A stretch of DNA of 57,079 bases. Origin: a virus. This document shows positions 1 to 7,285 of the stretch, one piece after another. The notes under the pieces are model-generated. The model made no database searches. It had not been told where the DNA came from and saw nothing but the letters and a program-made list of their open reading frames with translations. Numbering within the stretch: the stretch's first letter is position 1; each line of letters starts with the position of its first letter. The stretch covers positions 1-57,079 of the IMG/VR virus record IMGVR_UViG_3300046007_011426. One strand, written 5' to 3'. A program made the position numbers and the translations under genes.

Positions 1-2
1 AC

Positions 3-155
3 GGGTGGGATCGGGACTGGAGTGAAGGCTGCGCATCTGTGGCTGAATCAGGATTTTGGCAAGATAAACTGTCTAAGTCCCATCCTAGTTGGAATGATGT
101 ACTTAAAAAAGCAAAGAAATCAGGCGGCATGAACGCAAGAATGGAAACTTTATGA
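3..155 (+). CDS. C-terminal end of an unidentified protein (5' truncated)
   Basis: An open frame enters from the window edge and ends at a TGA that overlaps the ATG of the phoH-like gene (ATGA at 152-155). The visible 50 residues are rich in Trp, Lys and Ser and end in MNARMETL. I do not recognise the family. The four-base overlap means it is translationally coupled to the PhoH-like gene and probably in the same operon. The true start lies outside the window. Confidence 0.6.
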   Translation, partial: GWDRDWSEGCASVAESGFWQDKLSKSHPSWNDVLKKAKKSGGMNARMETL

Positions 156-925
156 CAAGATCACGCGCTCACCGTAAATCCAGGCAACAAGCAAACATCC
201 CGCTAAACAAGAAAAAAGAACAATCTCCATTAATAACTCTTGATCATCTAGTCGAACTGCAACCATTGACGAAAAATCAAGAGAGACTTTTTGATTTTTA
301 TGATGAAGGTAAAAACATCGTGGCTCATGGATACCCTGGTACTGGTAAGAGTCTTTGTCTTCTTTACAAGGCCCTAGAAGAAGTCCTGGATCCATCAACT
401 CCTTATAAAAAGGTAATTGTCGTAAGATCAACTGTTGCAACCCGCGACATTGGATTTCTCCCTGGATCAATTTCTGAAAAAATTGCGGAATTTGAAGTAC
501 CTTATAAGTACATGATTAAAAATCTTTTTGATTTTAATTCTGATGAAAAGTATGAGATGCTTTATGGGAACCTAAAGGCCCAGAAGAGTTTTTACTTTAT
601 GCCGACGAGTTTTATTCGTGGGATGACAATTGACGAGGCCGTTATAATTGTTGATGAATTTCAAAATTGTAATAATCATGAATTAGACAGTATCATTACA
701 CGAGTCGGTCTGGATAGTAAGATACATTTCAGTGGAGACATTGCCCAGTCGGATCTTATAAAAAAATCAGAAAAAGACGGGGCCGCATTGTTCTTGAAGA
801 TTCTTGGTCAAATGGAATCTTTTGAGACGATTAATTTTGGTATTGATGATATTTGTAGGTCCTCTTTGGTTAAAGAGTACATTGTTGCAAAACACAACCT
901 TGGATTATTCTCAGAACCCACTTGA
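152..925 (+). CDS. phoH: PhoH-like P-loop ATPase
   Basis: A 257-residue protein of the PhoH/RNA-helicase-like ATPase family, which is common in marine T4-like phages. A Walker A motif, GYPGTGKS, lies at residues 60-67. A Walker B-like stretch, VIIVDEFQN, is followed by the family signature region with SRVG-type and SGD elements (ITRVGLDSKIHFSGD). The N-terminal 25 residues are basic. The start is the ATG overlapping the previous stop. The cellular role of phage PhoH is not settled: RNA metabolism and phosphate-stress links have been proposed for relatives. It precedes the nuclease, gp33 and gp59 genes, so it lies with replication and transcription functions. Its stop codon falls inside the -35 hexamer of the next promoter. 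Confidence 0.9.
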   Translation: MTRSRAHRKSRQQANIPLNKKKEQSPLITLDHLVELQPLTKNQERLFDFYDEGKNIVAHGYPGTGKSLCLLYKALEEVLDPSTPYKKVIVVRSTVATRDIGFLPGSISEKIAEFEVPYKYMIKNLFDFNSDEKYEMLYGNLKAQKSFYFMPTSFIRGMTIDEAVIIVDEFQNCNNHELDSIITRVGLDSKIHFSGDIAQSDLIKKSEKDGAALFLKILGQMESFETINFGIDDICRSSLVKEYIVAKHNLGLFSEPT

Positions 926-950
926 CAAATCCAGGAGACCATGCTACAAT
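922..950 (+). promoter_or_regulatory. Sigma70-type promoter upstream of the exonuclease gene
   Basis: TTGACA at 922-927 and TACAAT at 945-950 are separated by 17 bases, a near-consensus host-type promoter. It overlaps the phoH stop codon and would drive the nuclease-gp33-gp59-LRV run. It lacks the AACTGTCC element seen in front of genes in the right part of the window. Confidence 0.75.
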
Positions 951-975
951 TACACCATGATCAGAGCCAGATAAA

Positions 976-1644
976 ATGTTTATACACAAGCCGATAGAAG
1001 TTCCAAAGTTAGAGCGATTCCACATAGACGGAAAACGTTTTTATAAAAAAGTAGATTCTGATGAATTAAAGAACTACATTTCTATTACCACGGTTACTTC
1101 TCATTATACTAAAGAAAAGTTTGCTCTATGGAGGCAACGAGTTGGAGAGGAAGAGGCCAATAGGATCACCAAGGCCGCAACGACAAGAGGAACCCAGATG
1201 CACTCTCTTGTTGAACATTACCTGGCAAACGAGCCCTTACCAAAAGCGGCTCCTCTACCTAGAACCTTATTTGAAATTATCAGGCCAGAAGTAGACAAAA
1301 TCAACAACATTATTGGTGTTGAGATTCCTCTTTATTCTGATTATTTCGGTGTCGCCGGTACCGCAGACACTATCGGTGAATACAACGGCCAAATGAGTAT
1401 AATTGACTACAAAACTTCTGCAAAAGTCAAACCAAGAGAGTTTGTCGAGAATTATTTTGTACAGGCCGCTGCATATTCCGCGATGTTATTTCAGATGACG
1501 GGTATAAAGGCTAAAAAATTAGTTATTATAATGGCATGTGAAAGTGGTGAAGTCGAAACGTACATAGAGACCGACATTATGAAATACCTAAAACTCCTAC
1601 AAAAATACATTAAAAAGTTCAAGGACGACCATGAAAACCTTTAA
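976..1644 (+). CDS. PD-(D/E)XK nuclease, RecB/Cas4-like
   Basis: A 222-residue protein with the RecB-family nuclease core. It has a conserved His at about residue 76 (GTQMHSLVEH), an Asp at 131 in GTADTIGE, the DYK triad at 144-146 (IIDYKTS) and a QxxxY motif at about 163-167 (QAAAY). This arrangement is typical of single-domain phage exonucleases that process DNA ends during recombination or host DNA breakdown. It follows a host-type promoter and overlaps the start of the gp33-like gene by 14 bases, so it is probably expressed with the replication genes. No extra domains are visible. The substrate polarity cannot be deduced from sequence. Confidence 0.85.
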   Translation: MFIHKPIEVPKLERFHIDGKRFYKKVDSDELKNYISITTVTSHYTKEKFALWRQRVGEEEANRITKAATTRGTQMHSLVEHYLANEPLPKAAPLPRTLFEIIRPEVDKINNIIGVEIPLYSDYFGVAGTADTIGEYNGQMSIIDYKTSAKVKPREFVENYFVQAAAYSAMLFQMTGIKAKKLVIIMACESGEVETYIETDIMKYLKLLQKYIKKFKDDHENL

Positions 1645-1903
1645 TTATAAACAAGAACTACAAAAAGAACTAGAAAAGAAGTTCCACTCGCCAGAAAAGT
1701 TTTCACAAGAAATCGAGAACCTAATCATAAAAAACCCAGAATATAACTACATCACCGCAATTGTTGAATACTGTGATGCTAATGATATTGATGTGGAACT
1801 AGTCCCAAAATTAATCACTAAGCCACTAAAAGAAAAACTCAAGTGGAACGCGACCGAACTTAACTTTTTAAAGAAAACATCCCTAGGAAAACTCCCTATC
1901 TAA
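1631..1903 (+). CDS. 33: Late-transcription co-activator gp33-like
   Basis: A 90-residue acidic/basic mixed protein resembling T4 gp33, the co-activator that links RNA polymerase (carrying the gp55 late sigma) to the sliding clamp. The diagnostic part is the central and C-terminal region, with YITAIVEYCDANDIDVE followed by a KPLKEKLK and LNFL segment. T4 gp33 is about 112 residues, so this is a shorter version. It overlaps the nuclease gene and shares TAATG with gp59, as in a tightly coupled operon. Its presence agrees with the T4-type late boxes found in the window. Confidence 0.75.
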   Translation: MKTFNYKQELQKELEKKFHSPEKFSQEIENLIIKNPEYNYITAIVEYCDANDIDVELVPKLITKPLKEKLKWNATELNFLKKTSLGKLPI

Positions 1904-2484
1904 TGTCCCCCTTTGAAGTTTATGAAATGTATCTGGCCATAAAGATGCATTTCACCCAACCGTCTTATGATTACTTTAAGTATTCTGGTAAGGTCAAATC
2001 AAACATCGAATCATTCAACAAAAGAAAGGACAGATACTTCTTTGAAAAACTCTCAAGAAAAAAGGCCAGAAAAGACGTTTTGAATTATTTTGTTTCAAAC
2101 TTTATAGAATCCTCTGATCCGTCTAAAATGTGGGTCGGGGAAATGAAAATATCTGGTGAGGATAATTACTTAAAATGGAAAGGACGGGTTCATTCTTTTA
2201 CTTATTTGTTTGAGTCTGATTTAAACACCCTAACGGAAGATTGTCATCTTTATGAGGCGATTATTTCAAAATCGGGTCATCCAAAAATTATAAAGTCCTA
2301 TCTGGCCGGGAGAATCTGTTTAGAATCAGTTGTTGTTATGGATGACCTGACGAAGTTTATGAGTAAGTTGCCTGGGTCTTCTGATCCTGTTTTGGAGATT
2401 ATTCGTTCCAGGGTTAGTAAGTACAGACCATTTTTCGTTTATGATAAAGACTCTGTTGTTCGTGTAATTAGGAGTAAAATGTGA
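1903..2484 (+). CDS. 59: Helicase loader gp59-like
   Basis: A 193-residue protein matching T4 gp59 (217 residues), which loads the replicative helicase gp41 onto gp32-coated forked DNA. Matching features are the N-terminal FEVYEMYLAIKMHF segment, the KRKDRYFFEKLSRK segment, a WVGEMKISGED stretch and the all-helical C-terminal half. The start ATG shares TAATG with the gp33-like gene, and the stop overlaps the first LRV gene (TGATG). In T4 gene 59 lies close to gene 32. Here five repeat-protein genes have been inserted between the two. Confidence 0.85.
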   Translation: MSPFEVYEMYLAIKMHFTQPSYDYFKYSGKVKSNIESFNKRKDRYFFEKLSRKKARKDVLNYFVSNFIESSDPSKMWVGEMKISGEDNYLKWKGRVHSFTYLFESDLNTLTEDCHLYEAIISKSGHPKIIKSYLAGRICLESVVVMDDLTKFMSKLPGSSDPVLEIIRSRVSKYRPFFVYDKDSVVRVIRSKM

Positions 2485-2897
2485 TGGATTATGAGACGAA
2501 AGCGAAATTAGCGAGGAGTGAAGATACCCCTGTCGAAGTTTTAGAAGAATTGGCGACTGATGAAAATTCTGGTGTTCGCTCCTGGGTTGCAGAAAACCCA
2601 AACACACCACCAGAAACTCTAAAACTTCTGGCGACTGATGAAGATTCTTATGTTCGCTACTGCGTTGCACAAAACCCAAACACTCCAACTAAAACCCTAG
2701 AACTCCTGGCGACTGATGAAAATTCTTATGTTCGCTACTGTGTTGCAAGAAACCCAAATACACCATTAGAAACCCTAAAACTCCTGGCGACTGATGAAAA
2801 TTCTTATGTTCGCTACTGGGTTGCACAAAACCCGAACCGAACCGAACTTATCGAACGACTGGTTCTTATGACCAATTATAAACAGGAGGTGGGCTGA
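2484..2897 (+). CDS. LRV-repeat protein 1 of 5
   Basis: A 137-residue protein built from about four copies of a 26-residue repeat with core NPNTPxxTLxLLATDExSYVRYxVAQ, ending in a distinct cap (NRTELIERLV, then MTNYKQ). The pattern fits the leucine-rich-repeat-variant (LRV) family of alpha/3-10 solenoids, probably a protein-binding scaffold. The ATG at 2484 is preferred over the upstream GTG because AGGAG at 2470-2474 is correctly spaced and it shares TGATG with gp59. There is no enzymatic motif, signal peptide or membrane segment. Surface positions of the repeats differ between the five paralogs, while the cap and N-terminus (MDYETK) are nearly constant. Confidence 0.85.
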   Translation: MDYETKAKLARSEDTPVEVLEELATDENSGVRSWVAENPNTPPETLKLLATDEDSYVRYCVAQNPNTPTKTLELLATDENSYVRYCVARNPNTPLETLKLLATDENSYVRYWVAQNPNRTELIERLVLMTNYKQEVG

Positions 2898-3310
2898 TGG
2901 ATTATGAGACAAAACTAAAATTAGCGAGAAGTGATGATACCACTATTAAAATTTTAGAAGAATTGGCGACTGATGAAGATTGGGAGATTCGTGACTATGT
3001 TGCAGAAAACCCAAGCACCCCAACAAAAACTCTACAACTCCTGGCGAGCGATGAAGATTATGTTGTCCGCTACTGTGTTGCACAAAACCCAAATACACCA
3101 CAAGAAACGTTAAAACTTTTAGCGACCGATGAATATTGTAGTGTTCGCTCTAGGGTTGCCGAAAATCCAAGCACTCCATTAGAAACTCTTCAGCAACTAG
3201 CGATTGATGAAGATTCCTGGGTTCGCCATCGTGTCTCACAAAACTCGAACAGAACGGAACTTATAGAGAGGCTGGTTTTTATGACTAATTATAAACAAGA
3301 GGTGGGCTGA
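2897..3310 (+). CDS. LRV-repeat protein 2 of 5
   Basis: A 137-residue paralog of the preceding protein. It has the same MDYETKxKLARSxDT start, about four 26-residue LRV repeats (for example NPNTPQETLKLLATDE) and the same NRTELIERLV cap ending in EVG. It begins at an ATG sharing TGATG with gene 1. Its ribosome site, AGGAGG (2884-2889), lies within the codons for the last residues of gene 1. The repeat surface (DWEIRDY, DYVVRYC, YCSVRSR) differs from gene 1, as expected if the copies bind different partners or diverge under selection. Function is unknown. Confidence 0.83.
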   Translation: MDYETKLKLARSDDTTIKILEELATDEDWEIRDYVAENPSTPTKTLQLLASDEDYVVRYCVAQNPNTPQETLKLLATDEYCSVRSRVAENPSTPLETLQQLAIDEDSWVRHRVSQNSNRTELIERLVFMTNYKQEVG

Positions 3311-3645
3311 TGAATTTTCAAACAAAACTAGAATTGGCAAGAAGTGTTGACACTCCTGTTGAGGTTTTAGAAGAGTTGGCGGCTGATAAAGATTGGGAGA
3401 TTCGTGGCGGGGTTGCTCATAACCTAAATACACCAATAAAAATCCTACAACTCCTGGCGACTGATGAAGATTTTTATGTTCGCGCTCGTGTTGCACAAAA
3501 TCCAAACATACCATTAGAAATCCTACAACAATTAGCCACCGATGAAGGTCATTATGTTCGCTACTGGGTTGCAGAAAACCCAAACCGAACCGAACTTATC
3601 GAGAGACTGGTTTTTATGACTGATTATAAACAAGAAGTGGGCTGA
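3310..3645 (+). CDS. LRV-repeat protein 3 of 5
   Basis: The shortest paralog, 111 residues with about three LRV repeats plus the conserved NRTELIERLV/MTDYKQEVG cap. The N-terminus is slightly changed (MNFQTKLELARS). It is coupled to gene 2 through TGATG, with the same kind of ribosome site in the upstream cap codons. Loss or gain of one repeat relative to genes 1 and 2 shows that repeat number varies in this array. It has no recognisable catalytic residues. Confidence 0.82.
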   Translation: MNFQTKLELARSVDTPVEVLEELAADKDWEIRGGVAHNLNTPIKILQLLATDEDFYVRARVAQNPNIPLEILQQLATDEGHYVRYWVAENPNRTELIERLVFMTDYKQEVG

Positions 3646-4262
3646 TGGATTATGATTTATACGAATTACTAGAGAATATTGAAGATACTGTTTCAGATGA
3701 TCATGAATTAAAATTGGAACTAGTAGAAAGTGAGGACACGTCATCGGAAGTTTTAGAAGATTTGGCGACTGATAAATCTGATTATATTCGCAAGTGTATT
3801 GCAAAACATCCAAACACTCCAGCGAAAATACTAGAACAATTAGCGACTGGTGAAGATTATGCTGTTCTCGCTAGTGTTGCAGAAAACCCAAACACCCCAC
3901 CAGAAACTCTAAAAATTCTTGCAACTGATGAAGATTATTATGTTCGCTGCCGGGTTGCACTAAACCCAAACACCTCACAAGAAATTCTTCAACAATTTGC
4001 GACTGATGAGGATTCTAATTTTCGCGCCCGTGCCGCACACCACCCAAACACGCCACAAGAAACTCTAAAAATTCTAGCGACTGATGGATTTTGGATTGTT
4101 CGTTCTTATGTTGCAGGAAATCCAAACACAGCACTAGAAATTCTTAAACAATTAGCGACTGATGAAAATTATAGTGTTCGCCATTGGGTGGCACAAAACC
4201 CAAACAGAACCGAACTTATTGAGCGGTTGGTTTTTATGACTAATTATAAACAAGAACAATGA
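3645..4262 (+). CDS. LRV-repeat protein 4 of 5
   Basis: A 205-residue member with about six LRV repeats and the constant NRTELIERLV cap. It carries an extra acidic N-terminal leader (MDYDLYELLENIEDTVSDD) before the LKLELVESEDT segment that matches the start of the other copies. The junction with gene 3 keeps the TGATG coupling. At its 3' end the EVG codons are missing, and it instead overlaps gene 5 by ATGA. The larger size and leader suggest a partly specialised copy. It is inferred to be a solenoid scaffold; the partner is unknown. Confidence 0.82.
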   Translation: MDYDLYELLENIEDTVSDDHELKLELVESEDTSSEVLEDLATDKSDYIRKCIAKHPNTPAKILEQLATGEDYAVLASVAENPNTPPETLKILATDEDYYVRCRVALNPNTSQEILQQFATDEDSNFRARAAHHPNTPQETLKILATDGFWIVRSYVAGNPNTALEILKQLATDENYSVRHWVAQNPNRTELIERLVFMTNYKQEQ

Positions 4263-5059
4263 AATACGAACAAAAACTATCTGCTTCAAAAAATCTTACT
4301 ACCCCAAGTGAATTATTAGAACTCCTGGCGAGCGATGAGGATAATTATATTCGTTGTTGGATTGCAAGGAACACAAAAACTCCATGTAATGTCCTAGAAC
4401 AATTGGCGACTGATGAAGTTCCTGGTGTTCGCTGTGGGGTCGCACAAAACCTAGTCACCTCTCCGAAAATTTTAGAACTCTTGGCAGGTGATACGAATCA
4501 TGAGGTTCGCTCTCGTGTTGCAGAAAATCAAAATACTGAGTCAAAAACTTTAAAGCAATTGATGACTGATGAATCTCCTTATGTTCGATATCTTGTCGCG
4601 GGAAATCCAAATACATCAGCAGATTGTTTAGAAATCTTGGCAACTGATGAATATTGTGGTGTTCGTGAATGTGTTGCACAAAATTTAAATACCCCAATAG
4701 AATCTTTACGGTTCCTTGTGTCTGATGAAGACCCCATTGTTCGTCAACGACTTGCATCAAACCCAAATACACCACCTGATTCTTTAAAACTTATGGTAAC
4801 CGATAAAAATTGTGTTGTTCGTGAACGAGTCGCAGAAAACCCAAACACATCATCAGAATCTTTAGAAATTTTGGCATCTGATGAATATAATGGTGTTCGT
4901 AATTATGTTTCACAAAACTTGAATACATCACTTAAGGCTCTACAACTTCTGGCGACTGATAAGCATTTTGCTATTCGCCATTATGTTGCACAAAACCCAA
5001 ACAGAACAGAACTTATTGAGCGGCTGGTTCTTATGACCAATTATCAGTCGGCTAAATAG
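4259..5059 (+). CDS. LRV-repeat protein 5 of 5
   Basis: The largest member, 266 residues with about nine LRV repeats. The N-terminal sequence has diverged (MKYEQKLSASKNLTTPSELLE), while the NRTELIERLV cap is kept, now ending QSAK. The repeats are more divergent from one another than in genes 1-3, which suggests it is the oldest copy, or the parent of the array. It overlaps gene 4 by ATGA. Its last codons (gct aaa tag) contain a late-promoter box for the downstream gp32 gene. Function is unknown. Confidence 0.82.
   Translation: MKYEQKLSASKNLTTPSELLELLASDEDNYIRCWIARNTKTPCNVLEQLATDEVPGVRCGVAQNLVTSPKILELLAGDTNHEVRSRVAENQNTESKTLKQLMTDESPYVRYLVAGNPNTSADCLEILATDEYCGVRECVAQNLNTPIESLRFLVSDEDPIVRQRLASNPNTPPDSLKLMVTDKNCVVRERVAENPNTSSESLEILASDEYNGVRNYVSQNLNTSLKALQLLATDKHFAIRHYVAQNPNRTELIERLVLMTNYQSAK
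5052..5058 (+). promoter_or_regulatory. T4-type late box upstream of gp32
   Basis: CTAAATA overlaps the stop of the fifth LRV gene. It is followed by A rather than the usual GT. It could give late transcription of gp32, whose start lies 67 bases downstream. Moderate support only. Confidence 0.4.
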
Positions 5060-5124
5060 ACAATAATGGGTTGGTAAACCTGTCAAAAAAGCTTCCGGTT
5101 TAATGTTATCTATCGTATTAAAAA

Positions 5125-6063
5125 ATGGATTTTAAACAACTTAAAAAACAATCTTCCTTAGGTTCTCTGACTGAGAAACTTCTTAAGGAAGCAGAAAAAA
5201 TGGGATCCTCCTCTTCTGAGAAGGACAGTCGGATTTTTACGGTTGAAAGAGATTCTTCGGGTCTCGGAATTGCGATTATCCGTTTTCTCTCACAGCCAGA
5301 AGGGGAAGATTCGCCGTTCATCAAAATTTATTCTCACGGATTCAAGGAAAATAATCGTTGGCTTATAGAAAATTGTCCGACAAGTTTAGGCCATGATTGC
5401 GAAATTTGTAACCGTAATTCGGCCTTATGGAACAGTGGTATTGATGCAAATAAGAAAATTGCTAGTGCTCGTAAAAGGAAGTTAAATTTTTATAGTAACA
5501 TTCTTGTGATCAAAAACCCGGCCAATCCAGAGCTAGAAAATAAAGTTATGTTATTTAGATATGGCAAGAAAATCTTTGATAAGATTATGAGTGCCATGAA
5601 ACCGGAATTTCCGGGTGACCCAATTATTGATCCATTTTGTATGTGGAACGGTGCAGATTTTAAAATTAAGGTAAAAACTGTTAAAGAATCAGGCAATAAC
5701 AATTCTTTCCCCAACTATGATGATAGCGTGTTTATGAACACTCGCGCCATCTCAGATGATGATGAGGAACTAGAAAAAATCTGGAAACAGTGCTATTCCC
5801 TTCAGGAACTTATTTCTCCAGATAAATTCAAGTCTCCAGAAGAACTCACCAAACGTCTAGATTACGTTCTAGGAACTTCTACTCCCACACCTTCACCGGT
5901 TCAACAGCAGGAAGAAGAGATCGAGGAACAGTTTTCAACGACTCGGGAGCCTAATGTTATGGAAGACCTGGAAAGGTCCTTCAACCGCTCAAAGGATCCT
6001 CTAGAAGAGGATGGAGATGAGGATGACGATGTATTATCTCGTTTTCAAGAACTAGCCACATGA
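5125..6063 (+). CDS. 32: Single-stranded DNA-binding protein gp32
   Basis: A 312-residue gp32 homolog, the ssDNA-binding protein that coordinates phage replication, recombination and repair. An N-terminal basic cooperativity segment (LKKQSSL) is followed by the core with a zinc-binding set, His71, Cys84, Cys92 and Cys95, where the last Cys spacing is CEIC. The DNA-binding core continues with RKLNFYSNILVIKNP and LFRYGKKIFDKI. The C-terminus is an acidic tail (EEDGDEDDDV), the usual docking site for gp59 and other partners. T4 gp32 is 301 residues. No Shine-Dalgarno sequence is obvious upstream. A strong terminator follows the gene. Confidence 0.93.
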   Translation: MDFKQLKKQSSLGSLTEKLLKEAEKMGSSSSEKDSRIFTVERDSSGLGIAIIRFLSQPEGEDSPFIKIYSHGFKENNRWLIENCPTSLGHDCEICNRNSALWNSGIDANKKIASARKRKLNFYSNILVIKNPANPELENKVMLFRYGKKIFDKIMSAMKPEFPGDPIIDPFCMWNGADFKIKVKTVKESGNNNSFPNYDDSVFMNTRAISDDDEELEKIWKQCYSLQELISPDKFKSPEELTKRLDYVLGTSTPTPSPVQQQEEEIEEQFSTTREPNVMEDLERSFNRSKDPLEEDGDEDDDVLSRFQELAT

Positions 6064-6067
6064 GTGA

Positions 6068-6074
6068 CTAAATA
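6068..6074 (+). promoter_or_regulatory. T4-type late box after gp32
   Basis: CTAAATA within the sequence GACTAAATAGTA. The same 12 bases recur at 6155-6166. A transcript starting here would pass straight into the 6080-6182 inverted-repeat/terminator structure. Confidence 0.5.
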
Positions 6075-6113
6075 GTAAGTTCGTTGAAACGGCAATCTCT
6101 ACGAACAAGAACT

Positions 6114-6140
6114 GGTGCTCTTCGGGGCACCTTTTCTTTT
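6114..6140 (+). terminator. Rho-independent terminator with UUCG tetraloop
   Basis: The stem GGTGCTC (6114-6120), loop TTCG and stem GGGCACC (6125-6131) are followed by TTTTCTTTT. The seven-pair stem closes on a C(UUCG)G tetraloop, a very stable loop and a hallmark of T4-type terminators. It ends the gp59-LRV-gp32 transcription unit. Confidence 0.9.
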
Positions 6141-6156
6141 GTAAAAAATTATTTGA

Positions 6157-6163
6157 CTAAATA
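6157..6163 (+). promoter_or_regulatory. Late box upstream of the GIY-YIG-like gene
   Basis: CTAAATA followed by GTATTG. The expected start, about six bases further on, would leave a leader of about 20 nt before the ATG at 6188. Confidence 0.6.
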
Positions 6164-6187
6164 GTATTGCCGTTTCAATGAATAACA

Positions 6188-7285
6188 ATGACTAACCAAA
6201 GTCCAAGAATTTACGTATACAAAATTACCTTTGAAGAGAACTCTTATTATTACTATGGGGTTCATAAGGAAGATGTTTTTGATGAGTACTACATGGGTTC
6301 ACCTAAAACTCATAAGTGGGCTTGGGAATTTTATACCCCACAGAAAACAATCCTTCAAGTATTTCCTTACACTGATGAAGGATGGTTACAAGCAAATAAT
6401 ATTGAAGATAGATTGATTAAACCAGTTTATAATATTGATAAATGGTGTCTTAATGAGAGTTGTGGAGCATTTATTTCTTTAGATGCTTGTAAAAGAGGAG
6501 GACAAAAAACTGGAAAAAAACATAAAGAAAATAATACTGGTATTTTTAATCTTACTCCAAAAGAACGAACCCAAGCTAGTAAAAAAGGAGGCAATTCTTG
6601 TAAAGAGCGGGGAGTAGGTTTTTTTAGTCTTACAACAGAACAAAGAATTGAAAATGGAAAAGTTGGTGGTAATATAGCAAAAGAAAATAATCTAGGTGTA
6701 TGTGGACTTTCTTTTGATGAATTATCTGCTGCTGGCAAAAAGGGTGGAAAAATAGCAAAAGAAAATAAACTAGGTATACATAGGTTATCTCCTGAAGAAA
6801 AATCAAAAAATGGAAAATTGGGGGGAAACGCCGCGAAAGAAAATAAAGTTGGGGTTCACAGTCTTTCTCATGAGGAATTATCTGCTGCTGGCAAAAAGGG
6901 TGGAAAAATAGCAAGAGATATGAAATTAGGCATTCACACTCAAACTTACGAACAAAGACAAGAAAACGGCAGAAGAGCTGGAAGATATATTGTGGAAAAT
7001 AAAATAGGAGTTCACAGTCGCTCAAAGGAGCAAATGAGTGAAGATGGGAGAAAAGGGGGTATTACTCAAGGAAATAGACATAAGGAAAATAAGACGGGTG
7101 TTTGCGGTCGCTCAAAAGAAAAAATGACAGAAGATGGGAGAAAAGGGGGAAAACTAGGTTCTAAGAATACAAATTCACAAAGATACCAATGCACAAAAAC
7201 TGGATATGTTTCAACGCCTGCTGGTCTTTCCGCCTACCAAAAAGCCAGAGGCATCGACACATCAAACAGAATCCGCCTTCAATAA
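6188..7285 (+). CDS. GIY-YIG-like putative homing endonuclease with KxGG repeats
   Basis: A 365-residue protein in three parts. Residues 1-90 resemble a degenerate GIY-YIG nuclease core: IYVYKITF, then YYYYGVHK, YYMGSPKTHKWAWEFY and a final PVYN. Residues 95-325 hold about eight basic repeats of roughly 26 residues with the pattern GKKGGKIAKENKLGIHxLS, probably DNA-binding. Residues 330-365 (RYQCTKTGYVSTPAGLSAY, then ARGIDTSNRIRL) resemble a C-terminal module that I associate with cyanophage endonucleases. The YIG motif reads YYYGV, so activity is not assured. The gene stands alone between gp32 and gp53, and its end overlaps gp53 tail-to-tail by seven bases. It is probably a mobile insertion. 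Confidence 0.65.
   Translation: MTNQSPRIYVYKITFEENSYYYYGVHKEDVFDEYYMGSPKTHKWAWEFYTPQKTILQVFPYTDEGWLQANNIEDRLIKPVYNIDKWCLNESCGAFISLDACKRGGQKTGKKHKENNTGIFNLTPKERTQASKKGGNSCKERGVGFFSLTTEQRIENGKVGGNIAKENNLGVCGLSFDELSAAGKKGGKIAKENKLGIHRLSPEEKSKNGKLGGNAAKENKVGVHSLSHEELSAAGKKGGKIARDMKLGIHTQTYEQRQENGRRAGRYIVENKIGVHSRSKEQMSEDGRKGGITQGNRHKENKTGVCGRSKEKMTEDGRKGGKLGSKNTNSQRYQCTKTGYVSTPAGLSAYQKARGIDTSNRIRLQ
6719..6914 (+). repeat. 40-bp exact direct repeat inside the GIY-YIG-like gene
   Basis: Positions 6719-6758 and 6875-6914 are identical and encode the ELSAAGKKGGKIA segment. Nucleotide identity of this length points to recent internal duplication or gene conversion within the repeat region. Confidence 0.8.

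Larger units (their letters stand above)
2484..5059 (+). repeat. Tandem array of five LRV-repeat genes
   Basis: This is a nested repeat. About 78-bp units repeat within each gene, and whole genes repeat as well. The gene-gene junction is itself repeated: cap codons, embedded AGGAGG-type ribosome site, TGATG coupling, then MDYETK codons. It is conserved for genes 1-2, 2-3 and, with AGAAG, 3-4. This is the footprint of successive whole-gene duplication, probably by unequal recombination. Confidence 0.85.
6080..6182. repeat. Inverted repeat flanking the gp32 terminator
   Basis: The left arm, 6080-6096, contains ttgaaacggcaat. The right arm, 6166-6182, contains its exact reverse complement, attgccgtttcaa. 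The match is 13 perfect bases, extendable to 16 of 17. The arms enclose the UUCG terminator and one late box, so a long hairpin with the terminator at its tip could form in RNA. Confidence 0.75.

Noticed and set aside
62-75. AAACTGTCT at the left edge, similar to the promoter element
   Set aside because: It lies inside an open frame, and no TAnnnT hexamer is found 38-39 bases downstream.
2484-5059. 78-bp repeats considered as a non-coding repeat array
   Set aside because: They are in frame throughout, encode LRV repeats with conserved hydrophobic positions, and each gene has a ribosome site and a cap.
5075-5125. AACCTGTCA upstream of gp32 as a further copy of the promoter element
   Set aside because: The motif has an inserted base, and the nearest TAnnnT hexamer is about 33-34 bases away, outside the 38-39 range of the other nine.
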